Of a stretch of DNA of 64,000 bases, positions 27,772 through 36,856 are shown piece by piece. The notes beneath the pieces were generated by a model, which saw only the letters and a list, made by a program, of their open reading frames with translations, searched no databases and was not told the DNA's origin. Position numbers and translations under genes: made by a program. Numbering within the stretch: position 1 is the first letter of the stretch; each line of letters starts with the position of its first letter. Origin of the DNA: Oceanobacillus damuensis (GTDB lineage: Bacteria; Bacillota; Bacilli; Bacillales; Amphibacillaceae); assembly GCF_001618145.1 (NCBI RefSeq), contig NZ_LQNF01000017.1, positions 1-64,000 of the forward strand, in the 5' to 3' direction.

Positions 27772-28659
27772 GTGAAAGCGAATCTTTCGGACTATATAAA
27801 TAAATATAAAGAAATTATTCAAACGGAATACAATCAACATATACAGGAGTTGGATATACCGGAGCAATTGAAAAAATCGATGCTTTATTCACTGGATGCC
27901 GGCGGAAAAAGACTTCGTCCGGTTTTATTAATAGCAAGCTACGAAGGATATGGAAAAAATAATGTTGATAAAGTTCTATCTTCCGCAATCGCTCTGGAAA
28001 TGATTCACACATATTCTTTAATCCATGATGATTTACCTGCGATGGACGATGATGATTATCGCCGGGGAATGCCAACAAACCATAAGGTATTTGATGAAGC
28101 TACAGCTATACTGGCTGGAGATGCATTACTAACCTACAGTTTCGAACTTATTGCGAACGACCCACTGCTTAATGACAAAGAAAAAGTGAATATTATTCAA
28201 ATGCTCGCTTCCTGCAGTGGTCCAAAAGGGATGGTAGGTGGACAAATTCTGGATATGGAAGCAGAGGATAAACCGGTTTCCCTGGAAGAAATGGAACAAA
28301 TACATGCTTTAAAAACAGGCGAACTTTTGAAATTCGCCATCCATACTGGGGCATATCTAGGAGAAGCAACCAATGAACAACTCCTCCATTTAAAAGAATT
28401 TTCCCATTATCTTGGACTCATTTTCCAGGTGCAGGACGATATTCTAGATGTGACCGGCGAACAGGAAAAGTTGGGAAAACCTGTCGGAAGTGATACAGGG
28501 AATATGAAGAGCACATATCCAAAGCTGCTAGGTATTGACGGAGCCATAAAACAAAAGGAAATCTATGTCGAAAAAGCCAAACAGGCATTAGCTGGAGCAG
28601 GGGCTGCAGATTCTAATTTAAGGGCTTTAACTGACTATTTCAGTAACAGGGATCACTAA
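27772..28659 (+). CDS. ispA: Farnesyl diphosphate synthase
   Basis: IspA condenses isopentenyl diphosphate with DMAPP and GPP to make farnesyl diphosphate for quinones and undecaprenyl carriers. The 295-residue protein has the first aspartate-rich motif in LIHDDLPAMDDDDYRRG, the second in GLIFQVQDDILD, and GGKRLRPVLL near the N-terminus. It starts at GTG 27772 behind AGGAGGAAGAAG, two bases after xseB. In B. subtilis dxs follows ispA; here the next gene is yqxC, so dxs is absent from this cluster. Confidence 0.95.
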   Translation: MKANLSDYINKYKEIIQTEYNQHIQELDIPEQLKKSMLYSLDAGGKRLRPVLLIASYEGYGKNNVDKVLSSAIALEMIHTYSLIHDDLPAMDDDDYRRGMPTNHKVFDEATAILAGDALLTYSFELIANDPLLNDKEKVNIIQMLASCSGPKGMVGGQILDMEAEDKPVSLEEMEQIHALKTGELLKFAIHTGAYLGEATNEQLLHLKEFSHYLGLIFQVQDDILDVTGEQEKLGKPVGSDTGNMKSTYPKLLGIDGAIKQKEIYVEKAKQALAGAGAADSNLRALTDYFSNRDH

Positions 28660-28700
28660 ATCGGGAGAGTTAAAAAAGTTCATAGTAAAGGAAATTTCAA

Positions 28701-29534
28701 ATGAGTAAAAAACGACTGGATGAATTATTGGTCGAAAAACAATTTGTTGAAACGATTGATAAAGCAAAACGCGTGATCATGGCAGGATTGGTTTTCTCGG
28801 AACAGATGCGACTTGATAAGCCTGGAATGAAAGTGGATGAAAATTCTCCAATAGTCGTTAAAGGCAAATCGATTAAATATGTTGGCCGTGGAGGACTGAA
28901 ACTTGAAAAAGCATTGAATTATTTCGGCATATCTGCAAAAGATAAAACATTCATCGATATCGGTTCTTCAACTGGTGGGTTTACTGATTGCGCCCTTCAG
29001 CACGGTGCACGTTTATGCTATGCAATTGATGTCGGTTATAATCAATTGGATTGGAAACTAAGAAATGACGAGAGAGTAGTTGTCATGGAACGTACAAATT
29101 TCCGCCATGTGACTCCAGACATGCTTAAAGACGGAGAGCCAGATTTGGCGTCGATTGATGTTTCATTCATTTCCTTGAAATTGATGTTACCGGTGCTAAA
29201 ACAGCTTTTGGCAGAGAACAGCGATGTGATTGTTCTCATTAAACCACAATTCGAAGCTAAAAAGGAGCAAGTGGGGAATAAAGGGATTGTCCGGGACAAA
29301 TCTGTCCATATTGATGTATTAACCCGAATAATTGCATTCGCTGCAAAAGAGGGATACCAATTCATTAATTTAACCTTCTCTCCTATAACTGGAGGTGAAG
29401 GAAACATTGAATTCCTGGCACATTTCAGATGGGAAAAGAACGTACAGATCAATGAATTTCACGAAATGGATATAACGCAAACAGTGGAGGATGCCCATCG
29501 ATTGCTATATCCTTCTGATCAGCAGCTAAACTAG
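28701..29534 (+). CDS. yqxC: TlyA-family rRNA methyltransferase/hemolysin-like YqxC
   Basis: This 277-residue protein has an N-terminal S4 RNA-binding domain ([29 protein letters not shown]). An FtsJ-like methyltransferase domain follows, with the SAM site [20 protein letters not shown] and the acidic [11 protein letters not shown] region. TlyA proteins 2'-O-methylate rRNA in actinobacteria; the Bacillus substrate is uncertain. The place between ispA and argR is conserved. AAAGGAAATTTCAA precedes the ATG. Confidence 0.92.
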   Translation: MSKKRLDELLVEKQFVETIDKAKRVIMAGLVFSEQMRLDKPGMKVDENSPIVVKGKSIKYVGRGGLKLEKALNYFGISAKDKTFIDIGSSTGGFTDCALQHGARLCYAIDVGYNQLDWKLRNDERVVVMERTNFRHVTPDMLKDGEPDLASIDVSFISLKLMLPVLKQLLAENSDVIVLIKPQFEAKKEQVGNKGIVRDKSVHIDVLTRIIAFAAKEGYQFINLTFSPITGGEGNIEFLAHFRWEKNVQINEFHEMDITQTVEDAHRLLYPSDQQLN

Positions 29535-29556
29535 GGAATATTTAAGGGGGTGTACC

Positions 29557-30006
29557 ATGAGTAAAATTCAGCGTCATATCAAGATTCGTGAATTGATAAC
29601 AGAAAATGTAATTGAAACACAGGATGAACTCGTCGATGAGTTGAAATCTCTAGGCTACAATGTGACGCAGGCTACGGTCTCCAGAGATATCAAAGAACTG
29701 CAGCTTGTCAAGGTTCCGACTGTAGCCGGTCAGTACAAATATAGTCTGCCTGCCGACCAGCGATTCAACCCTCTTGAAAAGTTGAAGCGTCTCATCATTG
29801 ATGCATTTGTGAAAATTGAGCATGCAAGTCATTTTATTGTTTTAAGAACGTTGCCTGGCAACGCCCATGCCGTCGGTGTTCTCATTGATAATCTCGATTG
29901 GGAGGAAATAATGGGCACTATTTGCGGAGACGATACTTGCCTGATAATTTGCCGGACACCGGAACAGGCAGTAGAAATCAAAAATCGCTTTATTGGAATG
30001 CTGTAA
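29557..30006 (+). CDS. argR: Arginine repressor ArgR/AhrC
   Basis: This is the 149-residue hexameric arginine-responsive regulator. It represses arginine synthesis and activates catabolism. The N-terminal winged helix reads [35 protein letters not shown] without the first residue of the domain. The C-terminal arginine-binding core has [47 protein letters not shown] precedes the ATG. Its place before recN is conserved across Firmicutes. Confidence 0.96.
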   Translation: MSKIQRHIKIRELITENVIETQDELVDELKSLGYNVTQATVSRDIKELQLVKVPTVAGQYKYSLPADQRFNPLEKLKRLIIDAFVKIEHASHFIVLRTLPGNAHAVGVLIDNLDWEEIMGTICGDDTCLIICRTPEQAVEIKNRFIGML

Positions 30007-30039
30007 ACGATATTTTTTATTTTGAGGTGGTGAAAAACT

Positions 30040-31740
30040 GTGCTCACAGAATTGTCTATTCGGGATTTTGCAATTATTGATGAAATATCAATCACATTTA
30101 ATGAAGGTTTGACCGTCTTGAGTGGGGAAACAGGTGCAGGAAAATCCATTATCATTGATGCGATCCAATTGTTGGCTGGCGGCAGGGGTTCTGTAGAATT
30201 TGTAAGACACGAAGCCAAGAAAGCCGAAATAGAAGGGTTGTTCATAATCGGCAATCGAAAGCACCCAATCTATACGGTGGCTGGCCAATATGGAATAGAA
30301 GTACAAGATGACCAAGTAGTCCTGCAAAGAACCATCACTGCATCAGGTAAAAGCATTTGCAGAGTGAACAGCAAACTGGTAACTCTCGCTATATTAAGGG
30401 AATTTGGAAAGACATTGATCGATATCCATAGTCAGCATGAAACACAATCATTAATGAATTCTGATAACCACCTGGATTTTTTGGATATGTATGAACCTAA
30501 ATTAATATCTAAAACAAAAGAAGAATATACGGAGCTCTACAATAAACTCGATACGCTGAAAAAAAGATACCAGAAGCTGAACGACAATGAACAGGAAATG
30601 GCTCATCGACTCGATTTACTCGAATTTCAGATGAGTGAGCTTGAACAGGCCAACCTTACACCAGATGAAGATGACTTGCTGGAGGAAGAGCGAAAATCGC
30701 TTGCGAATTTCGAGCGTGTCCATTCAGCTCTTCAAGACGCATACACTGCGTTGTATGGTGAGCAAAGAGGATTGGAATGGGTAAGTCAGGCCCAGATGTC
30801 CTTACAGGATAATAGCAAATATGATTCATTTATCGCAGAAAAATCAGAAGAAATTTCCAATCATTATTTCTCCCTGGAAGAACTAGCATATGATCTGCGA
30901 AGCCAGATTGACTCACTTCAGTTCGATCCCGGACGCTTAAATGAAATCGAAGCAAGACTGGATGAAATAAACCGCCTGAAGAAAAAATACGGAAATACTG
31001 TAAATGAAATCATTTCCTATTCGGCTAAGATTGAAGAAGAAATCGAGCAAATTACAAATAAAGATTCCCATCTAAATACATTGCTTAAACAAATTGAAGA
31101 AACGGAAAAAGATGCTTTATTGGAAGCCGAGCAACTGCATAATATACGTAAAAAGGCAGCTGAATCATTAACTAAAGAAATTTACACTGAACTGAAAGGA
31201 CTTTACTTGGACAAGGCCTCTTTTTCCATTGAATTTGAGAGGGAAGAAATACAATCCCAGCCGAAACTCCATAAAAATGGTTTTGATCAAATTAAATTTC
31301 TCATATCCACAAACACTGGTGAGCCTTTGAAAGAATTGACAAAAGTAGCTTCCGGTGGAGAACTCTCAAGGATCATGCTTGCCCTTAAGAAAATTTTCTC
31401 GGCACACCATGGAGTCACAAGTGTCATTTTTGACGAAGTCGATACAGGTGTAAGCGGCCGTGTCGCACAAGCAATGGCTGAAAAAATCCATCAAATATCT
31501 AATGATTCACAAGTATTGTGCATTACACATCTTCCACAGGTTGCAGCAATGGCTGATACGCACAAATTTATTGAAAAAAATGAAAAGGACAACCGGACTT
31601 CCACTCACATAAAAGAACTGAACGAAATTGAACAGATTGAAGAATTGAGCAGAATGATAACAGGAACTAAGTTGACGGAGACCGCAAAAGAGCATGCGAA
31701 AGAAATGCTGGAACTTGCTTCTTTATTTAAAACAAATTAA
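30040..31740 (+). CDS. recN: DNA repair protein RecN
   Basis: RecN is an SMC-like ATPase recruited early to double-strand breaks, where it tethers DNA ends. The 566-residue protein has Walker A GETGAGKSIIIDAIQLL at the N-terminus, a long central coiled coil (about 155-390), the ABC signature ASGGELSRIMLALK, Walker B SVIFDEVDTGVSGRVAQAMA and the D-loop region CITHLPQVAAMAD. It starts at GTG 30040 behind GAGGTGGTG. A terminator follows. Confidence 0.97.
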   Translation: MLTELSIRDFAIIDEISITFNEGLTVLSGETGAGKSIIIDAIQLLAGGRGSVEFVRHEAKKAEIEGLFIIGNRKHPIYTVAGQYGIEVQDDQVVLQRTITASGKSICRVNSKLVTLAILREFGKTLIDIHSQHETQSLMNSDNHLDFLDMYEPKLISKTKEEYTELYNKLDTLKKRYQKLNDNEQEMAHRLDLLEFQMSELEQANLTPDEDDLLEEERKSLANFERVHSALQDAYTALYGEQRGLEWVSQAQMSLQDNSKYDSFIAEKSEEISNHYFSLEELAYDLRSQIDSLQFDPGRLNEIEARLDEINRLKKKYGNTVNEIISYSAKIEEEIEQITNKDSHLNTLLKQIEETEKDALLEAEQLHNIRKKAAESLTKEIYTELKGLYLDKASFSIEFEREEIQSQPKLHKNGFDQIKFLISTNTGEPLKELTKVASGGELSRIMLALKKIFSAHHGVTSVIFDEVDTGVSGRVAQAMAEKIHQISNDSQVLCITHLPQVAAMADTHKFIEKNEKDNRTSTHIKELNEIEQIEELSRMITGTKLTETAKEHAKEMLELASLFKTN

Positions 31741-31757
31741 TAAGGATAAAATTCTTT

Positions 31758-31792
31758 AAAAACCGGAAAATAAAGTAACCCCGGTTTTTTTG
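31758..31792 (+). terminator. recN terminator
   Basis: AAAAACCGG pairs with CCGGTTTTT around a 14-base loop and continues into T residues. Confidence 0.85.
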
Positions 31793-31995
31793 TTTACCTT
31801 TTTTAGCAATTTTAGCAAGCTGAATATTTTTTAAACATGGAGAAACAGATACTTATACCAAATTCATCGTAAAAGGTACAGGAAAAGTTACACATATATC
31901 ATAGGTTTCTCCAGTTTATTATATACCTGTCCAGGTCAAATTAGGAGTACGGAAACGGAGATATGTTGTGGGTTGGGAGGAGGAGAGTGATTCGA

Positions 31996-33228
31996 TTGAA
32001 AAATAAAAAAATGAGGAATGTTAAAATATCGCTGAACAGCATACTTTTCATATTACTGTTCGCCTTTTCGATACTTCACTATGAGACGGGACAGATAAGT
32101 TTTGCTTACCAAAGTGACATTTCAGCATTTCAGAATCAATCAAAAATCGAACTTCCAGCAAATGATACCAATATAGATGAAGTGAATGCGATAACTACTC
32201 AATCAACCGTTTTACCGATGAAGAAGGTCAGCAACACGAATCTAAGTGAAATCAGAGTCATTCCGGGTGGACAATCCATCGGTGTGAAGTTAAGTACTCT
32301 CGGGGTTTTAGTCGTTGGACACCATCTAGTCAACAGCGATGAAGGGATGTCATCTCCGGGGGAAGAAGCAAAAATAAATGTCGGTGATGTTATCGTCAAA
32401 ATCAATGGTGATCCCATCAGTGACATGAACGACATAAAATCTTACGTTGAAAAGGCTGGTCAAGATCACAATAAAATCGATTTGACCATTAAACGGGGAG
32501 AGAAAACAATGAACACTTCTCTTGAACCAGTACTCGATGAAAAAGAAAAAGAGTATAAAATCGGTCTATATATACGTGATTCGGCTGCAGGCATCGGTAC
32601 AATGACATTTTACGATCCAAAGTCAAAAAAATACGGAGCCCTCGGCCATGTAATTTCAGATATGGATACGAAAAATCCGATCGAAATTAACAATGGAACG
32701 ATTGTCAATTCTTCTGTAACCTCCATTGAAAAAGGAAATAATGGAGTCCCCGGAGAAAAACAGGCAACATTTTCAATTGAACAAGATAAAATCGGAACCA
32801 TAACCAAAAATACACCCTACGGTATATTTGGCATTCTAGAGGAAAAATTAAAAAACCATAAATATGACAAGCCACTCCCAGTATCCTTATCACATGAAGT
32901 AAAAGAAGGACCTGCAAAAATTCTTACAGTTGTCGAAGATGAGAAAATTGAAGAGTTTGACGTTGAAATAGTTAGCAGTGTTCCCCAAAAGTTTCCTGCA
33001 ACAAAAGGAATGGTTATTCAAATAACAGATCCGAAGTTATTACAAAGTACCGGAGGGATTGTTCAAGGTATGAGCGGCAGTCCAATTATACAAAACGACA
33101 AAATAGTTGGGGCGGTCACACATGTTTTTGTTAATGACCCAACCTCTGGATATGGCGTGCATATTGAGTGGATGTTACAGGATGCAGGGATCATCCAAAA
33201 GAAAAACAACGAAAAAGATGCCGCATAA
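31996..33228 (+). CDS. spoIVB: SpoIVB serine peptidase (S55)
   Basis: SpoIVB is made in the forespore and secreted to the intermembrane space. There it cuts SpoIVFA and triggers pro-sigma-K processing. The 410-residue protein has an N-terminal signal anchor ([19 protein letters not shown]) and a PDZ domain (about 95-180, with [21 protein letters not shown]). The S55 protease domain has catalytic His218 in GALGHVISD and Ser360 in [12 protein letters not shown] 31996 is chosen because GGGAGGAGGAGAG lies upstream; starts at 31963 (ATG) or 31987 (GTG) overlap or crowd that site. Confidence 0.93.
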   Translation: MKNKKMRNVKISLNSILFILLFAFSILHYETGQISFAYQSDISAFQNQSKIELPANDTNIDEVNAITTQSTVLPMKKVSNTNLSEIRVIPGGQSIGVKLSTLGVLVVGHHLVNSDEGMSSPGEEAKINVGDVIVKINGDPISDMNDIKSYVEKAGQDHNKIDLTIKRGEKTMNTSLEPVLDEKEKEYKIGLYIRDSAAGIGTMTFYDPKSKKYGALGHVISDMDTKNPIEINNGTIVNSSVTSIEKGNNGVPGEKQATFSIEQDKIGTITKNTPYGIFGILEEKLKNHKYDKPLPVSLSHEVKEGPAKILTVVEDEKIEEFDVEIVSSVPQKFPATKGMVIQITDPKLLQSTGGIVQGMSGSPIIQNDKIVGAVTHVFVNDPTSGYGVHIEWMLQDAGIIQKKNNEKDAA

Positions 33229-33233
33229 ACGAA

Positions 33234-33269
33234 GCTTGTAGTGGAAAAATCCATTACAAGCATTTTTTT
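33234..33269 (+). terminator. spoIVB terminator
   Basis: GCTTGTAGTGGA pairs with TCCATTACAAGC (one G.U) and is followed by seven T residues. Confidence 0.85.
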
Positions 33270-33318
33270 AGTAGTAATTTTTAAAATATTTGTTATACTA
33301 TATTTATAAGAAATAAAA

Positions 33319-33325
33319 TTCGACA
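33319..33325 (-). promoter_or_regulatory. 0A box upstream of spo0A
   Basis: TTCGACA is the reverse complement of the Spo0A binding consensus TGTCGAA. It lies about 170 bases before spo0A, upstream of the sigma-H promoter, as expected for autoregulation. A partial second match (TATCGAA) lies near 33341. Confidence 0.6.
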
Positions 33326-33422
33326 AATCTTATTTTTTATTATCGAAAATCATCGTAAATTAGAGGAAAACAGAGTAAGTTAAAGAATTACAACTTTTTA
33401 TTAATGTTTTTCTAATAAAAAG

Positions 33423-33447
33423 AGGATATTTCCATTTTTTGTAGAAT
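33423..33447 (+). promoter_or_regulatory. Sigma-H-type promoter of spo0A
   Basis: AGGATATT (33423-33430) and GTAGAAT (33441-33447) match the sigma-H consensus (RNAGGAWWW and RNNGAAT) with usual spacing. It lies about 40 bases before the spo0A start. B. subtilis spo0A is known to have a sigma-H promoter at this place. Confidence 0.75.
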
Positions 33448-33487
33448 AAGTAAGAAGAGGATACCAGCATAAAGGAGGAAACATATT

Positions 33488-34267
33488 TTGGATAAAATTT
33501 CAGTTTGCTTAGTTGATGACAACAGAGAATTAATTCAGTTGATGGGGGAATATTTTGAGGAACAGGATGATATTGAAGTCATAGGAACAGCTTATAACGG
33601 GCGGGACTGTATCACAATGCTCGGGCAGAAGGAGCCAGATGTCTTAATATTAGATATCATCATGCCACACATAGATGGTCTGGCGGTTTTAAATACATTA
33701 CGTACAATGGAATTAAAAAATAAGCCACATGTTATTATGCTTACGGCGTTTGGACAGGAAGAGGTAATGAAAAAGGCTGTGGATCTTGGAGCATCCTATT
33801 TCATTCTGAAACCGTTTGACATGGATAATCTGGCTGACCAAGTGAGACAGGTACAAGGTACGGCTTCAATAAGTCCGAGTATGGGTAAATCATCGAAAGT
33901 GGAAAGAAAGAAACAGGATTTGGAAGCCAATATCACCAACATCATTCATGAAATCGGAGTTCCCGCTCATATTAAAGGATACATGTATCTAAGGGAAGCG
34001 ATTACAATGGTGTATAACGATATTGAGCTGCTTGGTTCGATTACAAAGGTGCTTTATCCTGACATTGCAAAAAAATTCAATACAACAGCGTCACGGGTGG
34101 AAAGAGCGATTCGCCATGCGATTGAAGTCGCATGGAGCAGAGGGAACATTGATTCTATTTCGGCCTTATTCGGTTATACAATTAATATTTCCAAAGCAAA
34201 ACCCACAAATTCCGAGTTCATCGCAATGGTTGCCGACCGCCTGCGCCTGGAGCATAAAGTGAGTTAA
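33488..34267 (+). CDS. spo0A: Sporulation master regulator Spo0A
   Basis: Spo0A is the phosphorelay response regulator that commits cells to sporulation. The 259-residue protein has a receiver domain (1-120) with D10/D11 in LVDDN and the phosphoacceptor D56 in LILDIIMPH, plus K108 in ILKPFD. A short linker follows, then the Spo0A C-terminal DNA-binding domain (about 145-259) with [21 protein letters not shown], the recognition region. It starts at TTG 33488 behind AAAGGAGGAAAC. Promoter and 0A box are described above. A strong terminator follows. Confidence 0.98.
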   Translation: MDKISVCLVDDNRELIQLMGEYFEEQDDIEVIGTAYNGRDCITMLGQKEPDVLILDIIMPHIDGLAVLNTLRTMELKNKPHVIMLTAFGQEEVMKKAVDLGASYFILKPFDMDNLADQVRQVQGTASISPSMGKSSKVERKKQDLEANITNIIHEIGVPAHIKGYMYLREAITMVYNDIELLGSITKVLYPDIAKKFNTTASRVERAIRHAIEVAWSRGNIDSISALFGYTINISKAKPTNSEFIAMVADRLRLEHKVS

Positions 34268-34273
34268 AAAAAG

Positions 34274-34318
34274 AAAAAATATTACCTTATCCAGGGGTAA
34301 TATTTTTTCTTTTTTTTT
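34274..34318 (+). terminator. spo0A terminator
   Basis: AAAAAATATTACC pairs with GGTAATATTTTTT around a short loop and runs into a long T tract. Confidence 0.9.
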
Positions 34319-34359
34319 ATGGCTGAATTGTCTAAATGAGAATGTTTTTATTGGCACAG

Positions 34360-34871
34360 TATATGTGAAATACGACGTAACTGCCTATTTGCGATAAATT
34401 TATAGCTGTTAATGGAAGCAAGCAACTTCGGCGACCGCTCGTGGAAATACACTGCGCACATCCTAAGGCGGCTGGTGAGCCCCTTCAAGAATCACGCATT
34501 TCAGTGTCTCACCTATGCCTCTCTTCCCGTAGGACAAGGAAAGCTTCGGCAGCGCTACATCGCACGCAGAAAAGAAAATGCAGATGCATTTTCAAGGAGT
34601 CTTCGTGTATTTCCCCGTGCTGGTTAGAGGATTGCTTATTATTATTTCATATATAATAGCTAAAATAACATCATACAACCACACCAGACCGGGATTGCTC
34701 CGGGCGGTGACTCCTGCGGGAATAGCACATGTCCGAAGACCCCGCAGAGTGGTTTTCTCGAGGAGGCTGAGGCCGTGCCCGCGGAAAGCATCCGCCCGGA
34801 GTGTTCCCGGACGGCAGCATAAGCACGTTTTTCGGGAATAAATCTACAGTTACTTCGCATTTTATATCAAC
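34360..34871. repeat. Composite hairpin repeat, copy A
   Basis: This 0.5-kb non-coding element has two hairpin modules. The left one is bounded by TGGAAATACACTGCGC and CGTGTATTTCC (about 34442-34618) and contains GGCGGCTGGTGAGCCCC and GTCTCACCTATGCCTCT. An extra segment of about 64 bases interrupts it near 34534. The right module (34688-34825) is a different GC-rich unit with GACTCCTGCGGGAATAGCAC and CGAGGAGGCTGAGGCC. The right end AGTTACTTCGCATTTTATATC is shared with the other copies. Open readings of 71-87 codons here are by-products of the palindromes. Confidence 0.75.
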
Positions 34872-34960
34872 TGTGAAATAAGAAGCATAAAAAGCTTTTG
34901 AAAACAACTCTTTTAGCAGGTAGGGAAGTATAAACTTACCACCCTGCATAAGTGCAACTA

Positions 34961-34990
34961 AGGTTGTCACCGAAAGGCTTGGTGACAACC
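34961..34990. terminator. Hairpin downstream of aspartate kinase
   Basis: GGTTGTCACC pairs with GGTGACAACC around a ten-base loop, about 20 bases beyond the end of the minus-strand aspartate kinase gene. The T-run is weak on the minus strand, so efficiency is uncertain. Confidence 0.5.
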
Positions 34991-35009
34991 AAGTTTTATA
35001 ATAGTATGC

Positions 35010-36356
35010 CTACTCGAAAAAAGACTCATATAAAGCTTGGATGGCATCGTTAATGTCAGATGCATCAATACCAAACATCATGGACACTTCGGAAGAGCCC
35101 TGGTTGATCATTTCTATATTTACATTTGCTTTTACAAATGCCGAAGTAGCCTTTTCTGCCACTCCTATTGTATTGACAAGCCCTTCACCGACAACCATGA
35201 TTACCGCAAGATCCCTATGGATACTGACGGTGTCGACATGTAATTCTTCTTTTATACGATTCACTACGGTATTTTCCTTTTCAGCCGTAAATTGTCTGTC
35301 CCTGAATATTACGGACATGTCATCTATTCCGGAGGGCGCATGTTCAAATGAAATACCTTCATCTTCAAAGATACTTAATAATTTACGACCAAAGCCAATC
35401 TCGCGGTTCATTAGAAATTTGCTTACATATAAACTGCAAAAACCTGTATCACTCGCAATTCCCACGACACACTTTTCATTTGCTTCCTTTTCTGCAACGA
35501 TAAGTGTACCAGGTGCTTCGGGATTATTCGTATTTTTGATGCAGACAGGTATCCTTTCCCTGAATGCAGGAATCAATGCTTCATCGTGAAATACAGAAAA
35601 ACCGGCATAGGAAAGTTCACGCATTTCTTTATATGTTAAGGTAGTAATCTCCTTAGGGTTTTTCACAATTGTAGGGTTGACGGTATAGACGGAATCGACA
35701 TCTGTAAAGTTCTCATACATTTCTGCTTTAACACCAGCAGCTATAATCGATCCGGTAATGTCAGAGCCACCTCTGGAAAAGGTTACTAACTTATCTTCTT
35801 TTGTGTACCCAAAAAAACCAGGGATCACAAGAATTCCATCTTTTTCATGCAAACTGTAAATTTTATCAAAGCTTTCTTTCAGTATTTGTGCATTTCCAGG
35901 TTCATCACTAACAATGATCCCTGCGTCTTTCGGATTGATATAAGATGCAGATACATCTTGTGTATTCAGATAAGCACTAAGTATTTTTGCCGAACTATCC
36001 TCACCGATTGCTTTGATTGCATCCATTTTACTTTCTAAAGACCCTTCATATGCAAGCGCTGATTTAATATTATGCTCAATTTCAGCATACACGGAATCGG
36101 TAATCCCAAGTTCTTCAATAATCTCAGTAAAACGTTCTAAGATAGGTGCTAAATATGCCTCATAAGCATCACCGTTGTGGTAGGCTGTCCCAAGATCAAT
36201 AAGCATATCTGTCATTTTCACATCGCCGCTGAATCTTTTACCAGGCGCAGAAACGACAATGAACTTCCTTTTGGGGTCGCCTTTGATGATATTTCCAACT
36301 TTGATTAACTGTGTTGCATTTGCTACTGAGCTACCCCCAAATTTTGCTACTTTCAT
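35010..36356 (-). CDS. Aspartate kinase (YclM/ThrD type)
   Basis: Aspartate kinase phosphorylates aspartate in the first step toward lysine, threonine and methionine. The 448-residue protein has the substrate/ATP motif KFGGSSVANATQ at the N-terminus, FSRGGSDITGSIIAAG in the kinase domain, and two C-terminal ACT domains (from about 300). It resembles the monofunctional YclM (ThrD) enzyme, not the lysine-sensitive LysC, because no lysine riboswitch precedes it and there is no internal beta-subunit start of the LysC kind. AGGGGGATTTGTA precedes the ATG. It is monocistronic, with a hairpin after it. Confidence 0.93.
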   Translation of the reverse strand: MKVAKFGGSSVANATQLIKVGNIIKGDPKRKFIVVSAPGKRFSGDVKMTDMLIDLGTAYHNGDAYEAYLAPILERFTEIIEELGITDSVYAEIEHNIKSALAYEGSLESKMDAIKAIGEDSSAKILSAYLNTQDVSASYINPKDAGIIVSDEPGNAQILKESFDKIYSLHEKDGILVIPGFFGYTKEDKLVTFSRGGSDITGSIIAAGVKAEMYENFTDVDSVYTVNPTIVKNPKEITTLTYKEMRELSYAGFSVFHDEALIPAFRERIPVCIKNTNNPEAPGTLIVAEKEANEKCVVGIASDTGFCSLYVSKFLMNREIGFGRKLLSIFEDEGISFEHAPSGIDDMSVIFRDRQFTAEKENTVVNRIKEELHVDTVSIHRDLAVIMVVGEGLVNTIGVAEKATSAFVKANVNIEMINQGSSEVSMMFGIDASDINDAIQALYESFFE

Positions 36357-36428
36357 TACAAATCCCCCTGAAACAATAAATTTTTTACTAATATACCATA
36401 TTTAAGCGAAAAATCGTTGAAATATAAC

Positions 36429-36461
36429 AAAAAAGGCGGATATTTTTATCCAACCTTTTTA
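36429..36461 (-). terminator. Terminator after DUF2627 gene
   Basis: On the minus strand AAAAAGG and CCTTTTTT flank a TGGATA/TATCC inner stem. It overlaps the stop codon of the DUF2627 gene and separates it from the aspartate kinase gene. Confidence 0.75.
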
Positions 36462-36704
36462 GTTGCTATTATACTGATTATGATCCTTTGCATGCTTTTG
36501 TTTTTTTCTGTCTCTATAAATTATAAATCCCCCAAGAAAAAGAATGCCGAAAATAAACAGCAGGAGACCAAAAATGAACTGAATACTTGAGTAGAAGAAA
36601 ATCGGATAAAAATCATCAAAAACGGTATCCCGCATTAATTTTATTCCGAAGGCAGCAATGGCACCGGGTATAAATAGTATAAGTAAAGCAATAAATCTTG
36701 CCAT
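36459..36704 (-). CDS. yqzF: DUF2627 membrane protein YqzF
   Basis: This 81-residue protein has two membrane helices (IALLILFIPGAIAAFGIKLM and FIFGLLLFIFGILFLGGFIIY) and a basic cytoplasmic tail (RDRKKQKHAKDHNQ). The sequence and its place beside bkdR match DUF2627/YqzF of Bacillaceae. The function is unknown. Its start faces bkdR, so the two are divergent. Confidence 0.85.
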   Translation of the reverse strand: MARFIALLILFIPGAIAAFGIKLMRDTVFDDFYPIFFYSSIQFIFGLLLFIFGILFLGGFIIYRDRKKQKHAKDHNQYNSN

Positions 36705-36826
36705 TCATTATTCCCCTCTGATAATTAAATCTTATAAGTTGACCGTACAGCTAAGTATACCAAATTATTTCAAAAATAGAAACGGACTTATGTTTGCTAA
36801 TATCTGCATAATTAAGTAAAATAATA

Positions 36827-36844
36827 GCATGCAAATACATGCAA
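36827..36844. promoter_or_regulatory. TGCA-type palindromic motif before bkdR
   Basis: GCATGCAAATA (36827-36837) is followed by CATGCAA. The same 11-mer recurs at 38909-38919, upstream of the sigma-54 promoter of the bkd operon. A role as BkdR binding site and autoregulation is inferred from the shared motif. Confidence 0.4.
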
Positions 36845-36856
36845 GGTGGTGATCTA

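Noticed and set aside
34412-34841. Three overlapping plus-strand readings of 71-87 codons and matching minus-strand ones
   Set aside because: They fall inside the GC-rich palindromic repeat, lack ribosome sites and have odd compositions. They reflect open frames in a structured repeat.
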